Assembly (NCBI RefSeq): GCF_963676685.1
Contig: NC_092346.1
Span: 95,345,917 to 95,409,916, forward strand
DNA length: 64,000 nucleotides
Direction: 5' to 3'
From: Mytilus edulis
Taxonomy: Eukaryota; Mollusca; Bivalvia; Mytilida; Mytilidae
Shown here: piece by piece, positions 10,801 through 23,112 of the stretch
Layout of the letters: every line of letters starts with the position of its first letter
How positions within the stretch are numbered: the first letter of the stretch is position 1
Position numbers and translations under genes: made by a program
The notes under the pieces: generated by a model
Seen by the model: the letters and a program-made list of their open reading frames with translations, nothing else
Database searches by the model: none
What the model was told of the DNA's origin: nothing

Positions 10801-13800
10801 TTTGCGTTTATCGGCATGTATTCTATGATTAATATACAATAATAATATGTAGAAACTCTTCTTCTTCTTCTTCTTCTTCTTCTTCTTCTTCTTCTTCCTC
10901 TTCTATATGTATTTCCTTCCAATTATAGAACACCTTCTCAACGGATATTATCCAGACGGGAGTTAATTAAAACTTACAAGTATAGTATGCACTAAAAGTT
11001 TTCCACAAAAAACTTTTTTTTTTTTAGATACACTCTTTATACAATATAGCAGTGAATTTCCGTCATCAAACCGACTTTTAAGTCAGACATAACTACCGGT
11101 ATTAACATTGATAACCACCAATCGTACTATGATAGATAAAAAAGAAATGATAAATAAATAAGCCAATCAGAGCGTTGTTCATATCGTGGTTTTTAGATCA
11201 TAAGAACCACTACTATTATACCTCGGTATTAACTTACACTCAATTTTCATAAGTATTCGGACGGGGACAAGACAACTATTTTCACGTTTATCTGCATCAT
11301 CCCCATGTATACTATGAATAATATACTACTATAGTATATAGAGACTCTCTGTATAATATAGCAGTGATCGCCATGGAGAAGAAACTTTATAGAATTAATA
11401 GTTAATAGAAAATTAAATACACTTTAATATTTATAATATAGATACGTATGTTCAAAGTATACAGAAACGCAAAAATAATGAAATATAACAGAACAAAATA
11501 ATAACGGACTTTGAAAAAAAAAGAGAGGGCTCAGAAATATTGTCCTGTCTCCATGTACCCATATAACTTTTGATATCATTTCTTAAATTCTTCAGACATA
11601 ATTTATTTTACAAAAATTCAGCCTAAAATAGTTAACATACTTTCAACCAAGCTTAAATTGTCCGCAATTTCGCTTTTAAATGTAAGTCAAACTGGACTTC
11701 CGGTTTTAAACTTACACATAAATTTAATAAGAGTACTCGATCGCGAGGACAGGACAATAATTATTGCGTTGATAGAGACTCTCCAAATAGTATAGCAGTG
11801 ATTGTCTAGGAAAAAATAACGGACTTTGATAGCAAGGGAGAGGACTTTAACTGTTTCCAAGTACCTATGAATTTTGATACCTTTTTTAAATTCTCCAGAT
11901 ATGAAATCTGTTACTGAAATTCCCCAGACACAAAATCTCACAAACTCTAATGCCCGCGATTTCGCGGGTGTGTTCTAGTCTAGTATAAATTTGTATTTTA
12001 TTTCCTTGCACGTGAAGAAACATAGCCACTATCACTATAAAGGAACATAGGGGTAAAATGCATTTTTTTGCTTTTGAAGAAAATATGACAGTTACAAAAA
12101 ATATTTAAATTGCATTTTTAAGCCACTCATTTATTAATATTGAAAAGCAAAAACAATCATTGATGAAAAATTTTCAGCAAGAAGTTAAAGGTGAGCGATT
12201 CAGGCTTTAAATGGAACGTATGTGTTTCATGCCTTGGACAAATACGTTACATACTATGTCCGATTTTTTTTTCTCATTCAGGTTTGAAGCGTTACGCTCA
12301 TTTCTTTGATTCCAAATATTATATATTTAAAATTAATTTATAATTAATAGTTCCAAAACCGATATTATAACAGAGTTTTCAATTTCAAAATCGTGTTTTC
12401 AGCAGATACGTGATCTGTTTATTTCCAAGTTGAAAAAAGAGCAGTTGTTGATCATTGACATCTAAACATATTTTGATTAATATATTGATACATATTTTAT
12501 CAAGAACAACAACTTGTTACGTGTTTCGGCTTCGCAGTTATATCTAATAAAGATATGGAATCAAGAACAATCAATACATTTTTTCAGAGTATAACATCAA
12601 AATTTGTGACTATAGATAGCATCTTAGGTACCTCATATTTTTGGAGGAAAGTATTTAAGCAACGACACATTGTATGAAAATTCGTTTGCTAAGTAATGAC
12701 GGTAACGTATATGTTATGTGGAAAACAGGGATTCATAGTCTTGACCACGATATTAGTTTTCCAGTAAGAGCTAAGATCAACCACTTTGAATCGTTCAAAT
12801 CGTATATATACAAATCATTTGAGCATTATTAAAATTTGGTTTACACACCTGTATTTTCCAAGTATAACATTGCCAAATGGTCCCGATTTCCTTAGAATCA
12901 GTGTTATGCCGGAATAAAGAAATTGAATAGTTATATCATATTGAATGACAATTTGATCTCATGAATTCATAAAGACTATGTAAATCAAATTAATAATAAA
13001 TCAAAGGTACCAGGATTATAATTTAGTACGCCAGACGCGCGTTTCGTCTACATAAGACTCGTCAGTGACGCTCATATCAAAATATTTATAAAGCCAAACA
13101 AGTTCAAAGTTGAAGAGCATTGAGGATCCAAAATTCCAAATAGTTGTTCCAAATACGGCGAAGGCTACCGTAACCAACACAAACTTGGAAATAGCATGAA
13201 CTACAATAAAAACAAAATTGGATATCAATTGTGGTATGCATACGTCATTAATAGGGACAGAGAGCAGACAATTGACAATTTGAAATCATTACGTTTCTAT
13301 AGTTGGAAATCGATCTGTCATATGTGTCAATATTTAGAAGAGGATCAAGAAATAATCTTGGTATCTTCTGTGATGGGGAGGAAATACACTTTGACAGTAC
13401 CAACAGGTTTTTTGTTCTAAATTGAACGTGTTCCCGAGAATCATACATGAAGTAATTTTAAAGAATTTTCTTTATTTTAAGTATAAGTTTTTACCTGCCC
13501 CATATACGGCTTTTGGAAACAAGACATGCGTGAACAACCCCGATTACAGCTCCTCTAGATGTTATCAGGAATGTTGGAATGAAATAATTCAGCATAAATG
13601 TGGATGTACAGGTTTTCTTTCAAAAGGTATGAATCAACTTCCATAAAAATATTGTAAATTACCGAATTTAAGTTGTAACATATTTATTTCTTAAAACATA
13701 TTTTTGGTAACGTACGTTATGTTTTGTCTTATGTACTATTGTTTGTCTGTTTGTCAGTGTTTTTTTTCTATCTATGAGTTTGACTATCCCGCCAGTACCT

Positions 13801-16800
13801 TTCGTCCCGCTTTTACAGATTGAATGAATAAAACGTGTGAACATATTGTACCAAAATCAAAAGGGCATTAACATTCGTTTGTTTTTTGAAAGATTGTTGT
13901 ATATAAAACTAGCTTTAGCTTATCAACATACTTTATAAACAGAATATGTAGGTTGTTGACTAGGAGTCACTGACATTTGCACCCACGAAAAGACAGCAAG
14001 AAGTCTAGTCAAATAGTGATTTTTTTCCCAAGTATGTCCTATTCTAGTATTTAAATATTAATGTTATGAACAACGCATTCATGTTACATTAGTCCACGGA
14101 CCAAGCATGGGTTTTTCACACCAGCTGCATGAATTTTGCTATCCAACCTTTGGAAAACAAGATTGAGTTAATTAAGAATCTATGAGTTCAGCTTTTTCGA
14201 AGGATTAAACAAATTCGACCATTTAATTTCAATGATTCCTGAATCTAAATTTTGATAGTAGGAATATTGAAAATAGTGAATGCATATCCAGCTTACATGT
14301 ACTAGATTTCATTTCGAACGAACTTTACAAAGCAACTAAGGATGACTGTGCTAAATAAATGTCAATAGTTCAAATCCTTGAATTTTTATCAAATTATCTT
14401 AAAATAACCTTTTTTTGTTGTCATGTTTCATTTTAAGATTTTTAGTTGTATAATGATCTATGAAATGTAAACTCGTCTTTCGGTTCACTTTTATATATTT
14501 CATTATTTCTTTGTTCATGTATGGCGTTTCTTCGATTAATTAGATTCGAGTACCGTTTAATCATGTTTGAAATGGTATTATTTTGTAATCAAATAGTTTT
14601 TTTTTAAAGAAACCTTTCAATTACTGTAGCAAAGCAGTACACGAAAGTGGTATTCTATGTTTCCATTTCCATTTCCATTTTCAATTTGATCTTCATCAAA
14701 ATCATTCAAATACTGTCTGTACAATCTAACGATTTTGTGGATCATGATTTTCAGTTGTATCGTCATTTATGAAATTCAAACTCGTCCTTTATTTTACTTA
14801 TATATCGATCAACTTTTCTTTGTTAATGTGTGGAGTAGCTACGATTTATTAAGTTTAAGTCTCGTTTAATCTCGTTTAAAAAAACTATTATTTTACCATC
14901 AATAGTTGATTTTCCAAAGACACTTTCAATTACTATAGCAAAACAGTCAACACAAGTGGTAATCTATGTTCTTAATCGAAATCATTTAAGTACTGTCTGT
15001 ACAATCTAACGGTGTTTTTTTTTTAATTGTTTTTCCCTTTTTTTATAGGTTCTGTTTCATTTTTAATGGACTTTTTTATTTTTTGTTGTACCGTATATGT
15101 CAAGAAATTAACCTTTCTTTTTTCAAACTTATATTTTTTCGATAAAAATAAATTTTTCGATAGTGTATAATAAGATTTCATTTTTCTATATTTTGTACAC
15201 AAGAAATACAACTTCAATGAACCAGACATACAATGTTATAACCACACAAAAGAGTCTTTCAGATTTAAAAAAATATGATTTTACTTTACAGGAGATGGTC
15301 CATATTGTTCTTACTATGATTACCAGACTTGCTCAAATCCAACATTTTGTAAGTAAATACTTTGCTCTGTTGATCATATATTGTAACGTGTTTTGTCGAG
15401 ATTCTATGTATGTCATTTTAAATTCAATTACTTTTAATGCATAGTGTATCTATGAGTTTCTATGAATACTATTCTATGAAAACATTTCTTTCACAGGAAA
15501 TTAATCCCATTTCTATTTTAAGCTCACCTGACCCTTCCATCTGCCCCCAGAGTGTCAAGAAGTCATTTCTGATCACTTTGCATCCGTCATCGTCGGCATA
15601 ACTTTTTCTACATTTTCTTTACATAACACACTTTTCTGAAACTTCTCCTGGAATTGTAACCAAAGAATAATTATAGGGTATTCAGATGTTTGATTTATTT
15701 GGCCGAAAGTACCGTATGCAAACTAACACGGCGGAAATACTCAAGACAGATCATAGCAGTGAATTGTAAGTCTTGTATGGTATCACGAAATTCATAAATG
15801 TTCAGAATCCTGATATCTACCTATTTGTTTATACATCACAACTTAAGGAAGACTTTTTTTAAGTTGTTGAAAATTAAAAGAGGGAAACATTATATATATA
15901 TCAAGTTAAGCATGGACGGAAAGGTCAGTTGACTCTAAATACAGATTTTCCACCTAAAATGACTGTTTTCTATTAAAAGAAATATGTTATTTCCTTTTAT
16001 TTTGAAAACTATAATGAAAACTTTAAAAAGAAAATATAACCCGAAAGATAAATTTACAAACAAGCCAAGATTGCCTTATTCTGCTCTTCAAATGAGTAAT
16101 TGTCACTAAGTAACACATGCAAAGGAATAAAAGAATATATGGAAACAAAAAGTACTTAAACATTCATTTTATAAACAGAACTAAAAACTAATGATACCAT
16201 ACAGGAGAAATACTAAATGTTGAAGGATAACTCATAAATGTAAACGTTTTATATTATTCTATAAAATTTAGTATGAATATCATTGCGGTTAAATGTTGTC
16301 TATCATATTTATTATCATTAAATAAACACTTTTTTCCAGGGCACTTACTGCTTACATACCATAAGAAGACATGCAATTGTCCCCAAGTATGCCAGTATAC
16401 GACATATGACTTTTCATTCTCAACTGGAAAGTATCCATCCGAATTCTTTGTGTCACAAATTAATGCTATAACTGGTTACCCAAAATGGAATATTAGGTAT
16501 ATATTTACATGTTAATTTGTATCAACACTGTCAAATACAGATAGATCTCACAAACATGTTTAACCCCACCGCATTTTTGCGCCTGTCCAAAGTCAGGAGC
16601 CTCTGGCCTTTGTTAGTCTTGCATTATTTTAATTTTAGTTTCTTGTGTACAATTTGGAAATTAGTATGGCGTTCATTATCACTGGACTAGTATATATTTG
16701 TTTAGGGGCCAGCTGAAGGACGCCTCCGGGTGCGGGAATTTCTCGCTACATTGAAGACCTGTTGGTGACCCTCTGCTGTTGTTTTTTATTTGGTCGGGTT

Positions 16801-18963
16801 GTTGTCTCTTTGACACATTCCCCATTTCCATTCTCAATTTTACTACATAATTCATTTGTTTAATTAACCATACAGTTAACTGTTGAACTTAAAGTTCTTT
16901 TAATCTATAATGCTATCAAATAGGAAAGTTATATAATAAGTTATCAAAGGTACCAGGATTATAACTAATACGCCAGACGCGCGTAAGACTCATCAGTGAC
17001 TCTCAAATCAAAATAGTTATAAAGCCAAACAAGTACAAAGTTGAAGAGCATTGAGGACCAAATATTCCAAACATTTGTGCAAATACGGCTAAGGTAATCT
17101 ATTCCTGGGATAAGAAAATCCTTAGTTTTCGAAAAATTCAATATAAGTGTTCCAATTATTATTTTGCATCCATGACTATATTTGCGTTTATTCATTATAA
17201 AGTTTGGAGAAAGGGTCATAAAAATATTTACTGCGTCTCTTAAATTCATTAAAAATAATAGCTTTAATCCTTTTGGGTGACATCTTTTCCGATGCATAAA
17301 GCTTTGTAAAGTAATTCTCCTTTTAGCGTTGAATCATCATGTGCACTGGTATTATACTAAATACCAAAAGTATCCTTGATACATTTGTTCATGTACATAT
17401 ATGTAAATTACACAAATTTACATTATCAAGAGCATAGAGTTCTGCATCTAAGGAACGTACATGAAAAACGTTAAAATTAATCTGTTATTCATGATATGTT
17501 TCACTTTATGTATGTCAAATTGATTTTATACTGCAGCCAGTACACTTCCGGTCATGTTTTTCTTTATCAAATATAAAAGCAAAGGAATATGTCATGCAAT
17601 GTTGATTTCATGTCACGTCACTTTTTCTTGACAATCTGGAGTTCGTTTTTTTTTCACAAAACTTTTAGCTTCAATATAAAATAGAACTGGGTAAAAGCAA
17701 GAAAAAAATATCATATTTTTTGTAAACGGCACGAAACTGTTGAAGGGTTTATACTATGCTAGTAAAATGATAAGTTTTTTCTGATATTGACGCACTATTG
17801 TGAATAATTCGGATATTATGTCATCTTGTATGTGGCAATTTTAAACCTTTCCAAAAAATGTCTTCTATTGTCTAAAGGTTGACAAGGTGTTTAGTTGTTC
17901 ATAATAAGAACAATTCACTTCATAATTTGTATAGTTTACAGTAAAGTGATCTTAAAATAACTTTTTGGTAGATTCCTCCTCCTTTATATACATATCTCTA
18001 TAGAACATGATGTTTCTTTCAGGACAAATTATGCATACATTCGGATTTATTTCAAAGACTTGTCTATCACAATGACTGAACAAGTTGCGAAGTATGAAAA
18101 TGCTGGAGACATATTTGGTAAGATCCATGGCATTTTAATAAACCATTTCGGTAAAACAAAACTTATAATAACAATGATGTTCATGCATGCAATACGTGGA
18201 AATAAAATGGAAATAATCAACACAAAACATTATAAACTAAGATATGAATTAGGACAAGGTAAATAAGAAGATGTCATAGACAAAAGAATATGCAAAGAAG
18301 GACCGACATCTGTTTTGCCGAATGTTAACAGTGGATGGGAAAAAGTTAGGTTGATAAAACTTTACAAAAGCCTAAGATATTGACAAAATTTCACGATAAT
18401 AACCACAATTTTGGGTTTGATTTTGATGTTACTATCGAGTACAAAATACGGGTTGTACTTCTTTTTTTGCTGTACATTTTTGATATTCAGAGACGAATTT
18501 GTGAGTACAAAAAGACACACGAGTTTAAGTGTAGGTATACAGCATGACCAATTTTCATCATAAAAACACTCAAATTTACATTGTTTTAAATTAACAAAGT
18601 CTGAAAATTCATAAAAACTGAATCTTTATCAAAGTCAACTGTTTGGATTTGAAGCAGACGGTACCCTCGATAACTAACAGTCTACCGTGAAGACTTAACA
18701 TTGAACAATTACTATATTTTGATCCAAATTATATATAGTTCTATCACTTCAAATCAATTTGTTTTACAGTATATTTTTCTGTTGTTGTAGCAAACCTAGG
18801 AGGACAACTAGGACTGTTCTTAGGAGCCAGTATTCTGACCATTACAGAACTGTTGGAGTTTATCATATTTCTTATTTGGTCTTTCATACATCGGGTTAAG
18901 AAAAAAACAAAAGACGATCAAAGCAAAACACCTGTGGAAATATTTAAACCGACCAAATATTGA
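7684..18963 (+). CDS. DEG/ENaC-family cation channel, 8 exons (exon 1 damaged)
   Basis: The exons encode a two-membrane-segment channel subunit of the degenerin/ENaC/ASIC/FaNaC superfamily, which forms trimeric Na+-permeable channels in the plasma membrane. Exons: 7684-7849, 8186-8735, 8955-9053, 13482-13626, 15292-15348, 16340-16496, 18023-18117, 18791-18963; phases agree at every junction. Visible hallmarks are the cytoplasmic TTGFHGLNK box (exon 1), TM1 followed by LSFPAVTICN (exon 2), the cysteine-rich ectodomain with CGCTGF and CNCPQVCQY, and pore/TM2 with GGQLGLFLGAS and its GAS selectivity filter (exon 8). The product would be about 480 residues, near ASIC size and shorter than many FaNaCs. 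Exon 1 has a net one-base shift relative to the second copy near 30 kb and an in-frame TGA at 7845-7847, so the locus is either a recent pseudogene, uses another start, or carries assembly errors. The ligand (peptide, proton, other) cannot be told from sequence. A possible polyA signal lies at 19679. Confidence 0.88.
8186..8735 (+). CDS. Channel exon 2: TM1 and proximal ectodomain
   Basis: The acceptor is TTATTTACAG and the donor GTTAGT; the exon adds one base to complete exon 1's last codon, then 183 codons. A hydrophobic TM1 (SICWIIVWLICAVFLIY) is followed by the family signature LSFPAVTICN. An ATG at 8157, inside the intron and in frame, would allow an N-terminally truncated product starting just before TM1 if intron 1 were retained; this is only a possibility. 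Confidence 0.88.
8955..9053 (+). CDS. Channel exon 3
   Basis: Thirty-three codons, phase 0 at both ends, from acceptor TTTGTTTAG. It encodes VAVHDHLVEPIM and the segment ending EIQRKD, matching the 'v.vHd..e.P' stretch of the family. The donor GATGTGTGT is weak; a better-looking GTATAAG downstream would lie past an in-frame TAA and so is not used. Confidence 0.75.
10400..11978 (+). mobile_element. Non-autonomous Helitron, 1.58 kb, in channel intron 3
   Basis: The 5' end reads A^TCTATACTATTAAACGAG. The 3' end has a GC-rich hairpin (CCCGCGA-TT-TCGCGGG, about 11953-11968) followed six bases later by CTAG^T. TC start, subterminal hairpin, CTRR end and A/T insertion site are the accepted Helitron marks. 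There is no Rep/helicase coding. Inside, 10588-10855 and 11053-11345 are diverged tandem copies and 11690-11800 is a partial third; a (CTT)n run lies at 10858-10904. Confidence 0.85.
10858..10904 (+). repeat. (CTT)n microsatellite
   Basis: About fourteen CTT/TTC units, one interrupted by CCT, inside the Helitron. Confidence 0.95.
13002..13170 (+). repeat. Family A element copy
   Basis: AAAGGTACCAGGATTATAA, then GTACGCCAGACGCGCGTTTC, a CAGTGACGCTC phrase, and TTGAAGAGCATTGAGGA. The AGACG...CGTCT core is itself palindromic. This is the best-preserved plus-orientation copy and lies in channel intron 3 near exon 4. Confidence 0.85.
13482..13626 (+). CDS. Channel exon 4: Cys-rich ectodomain
   Basis: It follows a pyrimidine-rich acceptor ending TTTTAAG and ends at donor GTATGA. 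It encodes LPAPYTAFGNKTC, then CYQECW and CGCTGF, conserved cysteines of the family's disulfide-rich thumb. It joins exon 3 in phase 0 and leaves phase 1. The 4.4-kb intron before it holds the Helitron. Confidence 0.85.
13735..13820 (+). repeat. Fragment of family C (Penelope-like tail) in channel intron 4
   Basis: Contains TGTACTATTGTTTGTCTG and CTATGAGTTTGACTATCC, matching the 3' tail sequence seen in full at 44590 and 55930. Confidence 0.65.
14430..15012 (+). repeat. Tandem duplication of about 300 bp in channel intron 4
   Basis: 14430-14735 and 14745-15012 are diverged direct copies: both hold AAACTCGTC, TTTCTTTGTT.ATGT, TTTCAATTACT.TAGCAAA and end TACTGTCTGTACAATCTAAC. Confidence 0.75.
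15292..15348 (+). CDS. Channel exon 5 (micro-exon)
   Basis: A 57-base exon with acceptor TTTACAG and strong donor GTAAGT, phase 1 at both ends. It encodes GPYCSYYDYQTCSNPTF, contributing two cysteines between the exon 4 and exon 6 blocks. Confidence 0.8.
16340..16496 (+). CDS. Channel exon 6: CxC-PxxC block
   Basis: The acceptor is TTTTTTCCAG and the donor GTATAT. It encodes TCNCPQVCQY followed by FSFSTGKYPSEFF, the 'C.Cp..C....Y....S...yps' signature of DEG/ENaC proteins. It starts phase 1 and ends phase 2, matching its neighbours. Confidence 0.88.
16540..16846 (+). repeat. Family B (Penelope-like 3' tail) copy in channel intron 6
   Basis: From AGATCTCACAAACATGTTTA through GGGGCCAGCTGAAGGACGCC to TTTGACACATTCCCCATTTC. 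The same sequence occurs at 59380-59690 and, inverted, at 58000-58240. Confidence 0.85.
16943..17150 (+). repeat. Family A element copy
   Basis: Same family as 13002, with a short deletion after GACGCGCGT; the right part extends to TTCCTGGGATAAGAAAATCC. Confidence 0.8.
18023..18117 (+). CDS. Channel exon 7: pre-TM2 palm strand
   Basis: The acceptor is TTTCTTTCAG and the donor GTAAGA. It encodes YAYIRIYFKDLSITMTEQ, the beta strand that leads into TM2 in this family. Phase 2 in, phase 1 out. Confidence 0.85.
18791..18963 (+). CDS. Channel exon 8: TM2, selectivity filter, C-terminus
   Basis: The acceptor is GTTGTTGTAG; the frame runs to TGA 18961-18963. GGQLGLFLGAS followed by ILTITELLEF is the diagnostic pore/TM2 signature with the G-x-S filter. 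The short basic cytoplasmic tail (HRVKKKTK...) lacks a PPxY motif. Confidence 0.9.
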
Positions 18964-19840
18964 ACTAAGTTAAGAATGTTCAAATGATATATTGTTCCTT
19001 TTGTTGTTGAAATACCCATCTGTACACAATTTGCCATTAATTGCAAAATTATGCAATGTCGTAGTTTGTCTTCCTGCACAAAAATACATTAGTCAATAGT
19101 CTTTTTTTTTAATTATATAAATAATTTACATCATTTCTACTATTAATATTTAGATAAAAATTAGGACTTTCGATTTTAAACTAAGCACATTTCTTATGTT
19201 CTATTTTTCAACATTCTTAATTTGAAGCACAACTGTTCATGGTCATCGTCTAGCACAATACTCTTAGAGATAAATTTATCTACATGCTGTTATATTCATT
19301 CTTGTTTAAGCCATGTTTTTGAAAAAAAACATTAATTTCTGTCAACTTAAAAAAAAAAGGTAATGTTTTCCTTTCATTTTAATGTTCTTTTTGGGTTCAT
19401 GACTGGTTATGCATTTGTGGGATCGTCATATTGATATGATTTCGTGCCAATACATTATTACTTAGCAATCAAGATGTCTGAAAACATTTTGTTAGACTAG
19501 CCTGAAAATTATATTTAGGAGTGGATTATTAATATGAATATGAACTGATAAAACTCTGATATTATATGCTTTCAAAATAATGAAAATTATATAAATAGTT
19601 TACGTCAGCCCAATAACCGTCAAATCATTAACTTTGTTATGATGTTTGAATTAAGATGATTGTACATAAGAAGGTTCAAATAAAACACAACGTAGGACAA
19701 AATACTTCTGCACAGAATCATTTAACCTACTAAAATATGTGCGATGCATTTCGGTGAATTAGCTTTATAACATTATTAGTTAACATTTTATATTATGAAA
19801 GTTTCTATGTAAATTTCTATCATATCTATTGATTTGTTAC
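18964..19840. other. 3' flank of the channel gene
   Basis: AT-rich; probable 3' UTR and flank, with AATAAA near 19679. No repeat or gene recognised. Confidence 0.45.
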
Positions 19841-20465
19841 TTAAAGGGGCACTAGCTACGAGATGTATAAAAAATCAAAAGTATGATTTTTTTTTATTCA
19901 ATCATTAATGAAATTGAAAAAGTGAAATAATAATTTGCTTTTATCACCTAAAATGGTTCAATTTTGTCAAATTAAGTTAATAAACATTGATAATGAATTA
20001 TTCACTTGCAACCTCATTAAATCCATATTCATGTGAACTCCAATTCAACCCCATAGAAAGTGATAGAATAACGCATGCATTGTCCGTGTACGGGTATTTA
20101 CTGATTCGATCCACACAAAATCATTCTTATAAAGGTAAAAACTATGATAAACATAAATTTTCAATCTATAATACAAAATTGAACAGACCTATAAAAATCC
20201 AATTGCACGAGTTGCTTTATCTATTTTATCTGTGTTTATGTTTACATCGCTTTTATGGTCATAAAAGGTCAACTAGATAGTTAACTAGATGGCGTCTTGG
20301 CTAAATGTCATACGAAACGAAGCAACATCTCATTGAGACCATGTCCTGTAAATTGTTTATTTAATATTTTTGATAGTTTGGAAAAATGTTTTACATTGTT
20401 TAAATAAAATATAAGAATTTGAGTCAAATCGGTGAACATGAATTTAGCAGCTAGTGCCCCTTTAA
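19841..20465. mobile_element. TTAA-bounded MITE, about 620 bp
   Basis: Left end TTAAAGGGGCACTAGCTACG and right end AGCTAGTGCCCCTTTAA are inverted repeats with TTAA at each edge, as expected for piggyBac- or Kolobok-type non-autonomous elements. The open frame at 19987-20280 inside has no recognisable domain and is probably chance. Confidence 0.8.
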
Positions 20466-20503
20466 TTCGAACAAATTACGATTCAAACAATTGTAACAAG
20501 ATC

Positions 20504-20860
20504 TCACCACGCTTCTACTGCGATTATATAGCACGCTCTTACCACGATGATAAGTTTAAGACCAGGAGACAGGGCTTTTCTAAATAGAGTATATCTGTAC
20601 TTGATGTTTGAAGCAACTCTGTTATGAAGTTCATCGAGCATATCTTTTTGCGATCTTAACACGTAAGAGAAGGAAACTGCATCCTCGATTCGTAAATCGT
20701 TCATCAACTAATTATAATGACTAAGCTGAAGTCTCCTTTCGGTTGATAACCAAAGATGAACCTACGCCGTCAAATTTTCTTCTTGTTCTTCTTTTTTGCT
20801 CGCTCAGAAACACTATTATGAGCTGGTCGTTAAGATTGTATATATTTTTTAATGATGGTA
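20504..20860 (-). pseudogene. PIF/Harbinger-type transposase N-terminal relic
   Basis: The frame at 20707-20504 reads LMNDLRIEDAVSFSYVL, DMLDELHNRVASNIKYRYT and FRKALSPGLKLIIVV, matching the 'mneLr.eD...f.nflR...mFdELl.rv...I.k.dT.fR.al.pGlKLaitLR' start of Harbinger transposases. The preceding bases in another frame (WLSTERRLQLSHY) extend it. The DDE catalytic region is absent. Confidence 0.6.
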
Positions 20861-20869
20861 GAGGTATTA

Positions 20870-22620
20870 GCACATGTACATAGTCTTGTGTTTCCATGCT
20901 TCTATCGAAAAAGATGTTTCAAATAAAGCCTGAAGAGCTTTTATTTATTTCATGTGAAAATGGCAATGAGCATGACTATATAGGGTGAAAAAGGGGAACA
21001 TTCAGAATTTAACAAAATTTGCTTTATTTCACAGATTTTAAAGAAATTAACTCAAATAAGAAGTTTTATAAATATTTAATGAAGATTGATAGAATCCTGG
21101 GCCTTAAATATGATGACTCATCACAGTTACAGTATGCATAGTTTACTTAAAGTCCTGGATACAAAATTAAATCATAATATTTGCATATTTGTAAGTTAAA
21201 TTGTTAAGACGTGCTTATATTTACTCTTCGCAGTCATTGAAACTCATAGATCCTTCCTGAATATTATTTATGGGGTATTTGTGTCCTTTCGATAACCAAA
21301 AAGTAAGCCGCAACACCTAAATCTGCTTTTTTGTCACCACGGCATAATAAATACAAGCTAGAAAAACAAAAATATCTCAAGAAAACTTACAATAGTGTGT
21401 TCTATCCTGAATATGTACTAAATATTCCAGATTGCTAGAAACAGCAAAATGATTTAGGAAATTTGAGGCCCCAGGGGCAAAAAACATAGAAAATTGCCTA
21501 CCCCCTGAGTCATAAAACAAATAATTTAACTTGTAAATGCTATGATTTTATGATTTTAAAGTTCTTGATATAGAAAACAATAACTATACTTGGCAATTAT
21601 GCAAAAATCAGATGTTAGCAGTCATCTCTACAACATTTTAAGTGAATTTATATCTCAGACTGGTATCTGCATACATACAACTATTGCAAATATGGCTTTG
21701 TTTAAACACTTCTAGTATATATAGTAGCTAAATTGTGTCAGATATATGGTTACAGATGATACTGTTATGACAAGAATTCTAAATTGACCATTTGAGGCAG
21801 AAAATGTATTCTTTAATTGACAAATAGGCATACAGTAAGATGTGGACTGGAGATAGAGGCTGGATTGGATACTTTATATAATCTTGAATGTTGTAATGAT
21901 TGACTGTTAAACATTACATTTATGATATTCTGATATGCTTTCAATATGTTATCAAAACAGTTTTTTAACAGGTTCTAGGCATTTTTTATCAGAAAATATG
22001 CAAATAGGGTAAGCTGGCAATAATTAAAGTCTTGTTTTCAAATTTTTTTAAAAATTGAAACAGGGGAGGGGGTATAAAATGTAAAGTAAAGAAAAACTTA
22101 GAGTATACACAGTGATTTCTTTAAGACTTTAATTCTGATAAATGAGTATTAATGTGAGAAAAACTGATTTTAGAGAGTTTTCTATTTGAATAAATGTCTG
22201 TATAGGTTGCACTTTGTAAATACAGCTGTTTCTCAAAACACGCCTCTTTTGGGGAGTAATTGAACATTCATAGAAAATTAATTTAATTTACATACTGGTT
22301 CCCAGTTATGCTCTCTGTGTTCCATATCGCAGAGACAGAACTTGGGAATGTTACCAGTAAATAAACACGTGCATATTATTTACATTTAAATCTGTGGTAA
22401 CCTTTCATTCGAGGTAGGAGTAGTTAAGAAAATTAGTGTAAGTTTAAACTCTGAGAAGTTCAGGGCATATAAACGTTGAAAATATGCCGCACAGCCCTAT
22501 ATTTTGACCTTTGAAAAAAATTGTGGTGCATATGAACTTTCAATTGTAGGATAAGATTTTTTTCAAAACTTCATAGTAGAAATGGTACAGTTTTAGCCGT
22601 AAAAGGAGTTCCTATGGGAA
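20870..22620. other. No gene recognised
   Basis: AT-rich sequence, stop-dense on both strands, with no repeat family that I recognise elsewhere in the window. This is the longest apparently unremarkable stretch. Confidence 0.5.
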
Positions 22621-22664
22621 ATTGCATTGTCAATATTTACAGAAATGCAACCTATAACTCGAAA

Positions 22665-23112
22665 TGGTAATAGTATGAACGTTGTAAAGTTGTAATGTTG
22701 TTAGAATAGCGTGATGAGGACGGCATGAGCGTGCTATAATCGTATTATGGTCTTGAACAACGTGGTATAAACGTAGTATAGTTGTAGTAGAAGCTTGTTT
22801 GGGTCGCAGTGAGAACAATATGGTATCAGTGAGGTCGTAGTAGCATTGCTGTTAGATCGTAGCGCACTTTCTCTGACTGGAATATCGCTTTTGCTTCGCT
22901 CTCGATACGATGGTACAGCGGCCTTTCCGATCTTACTAATACCTTATTGCGATCTAACTACGCTTCTACTACGACCTGATTTCGCCATGTGCACCACGAT
23001 TGTTTTGAACATTATAAAAGTTGTTCCACGCTCATCACGATCTTGAGAACTTCACCACGACCGTGGCATGACCTTACTGCGATCTACACGATCGCACTAC
23101 GATCGTCTCAAT
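22665..23112. repeat. Quasi-palindrome of degenerate CGTAGTA words
   Basis: The left half is rich in words such as CGTAGTA, CGTGGT and GTCGTAGTAG; the right half in their complements (CTTCTACTACGACC, CACTACGATCG). Pairing is imperfect, so it looks like a decayed fold-back or two inverted arrays of a short-word satellite. Confidence 0.6.
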
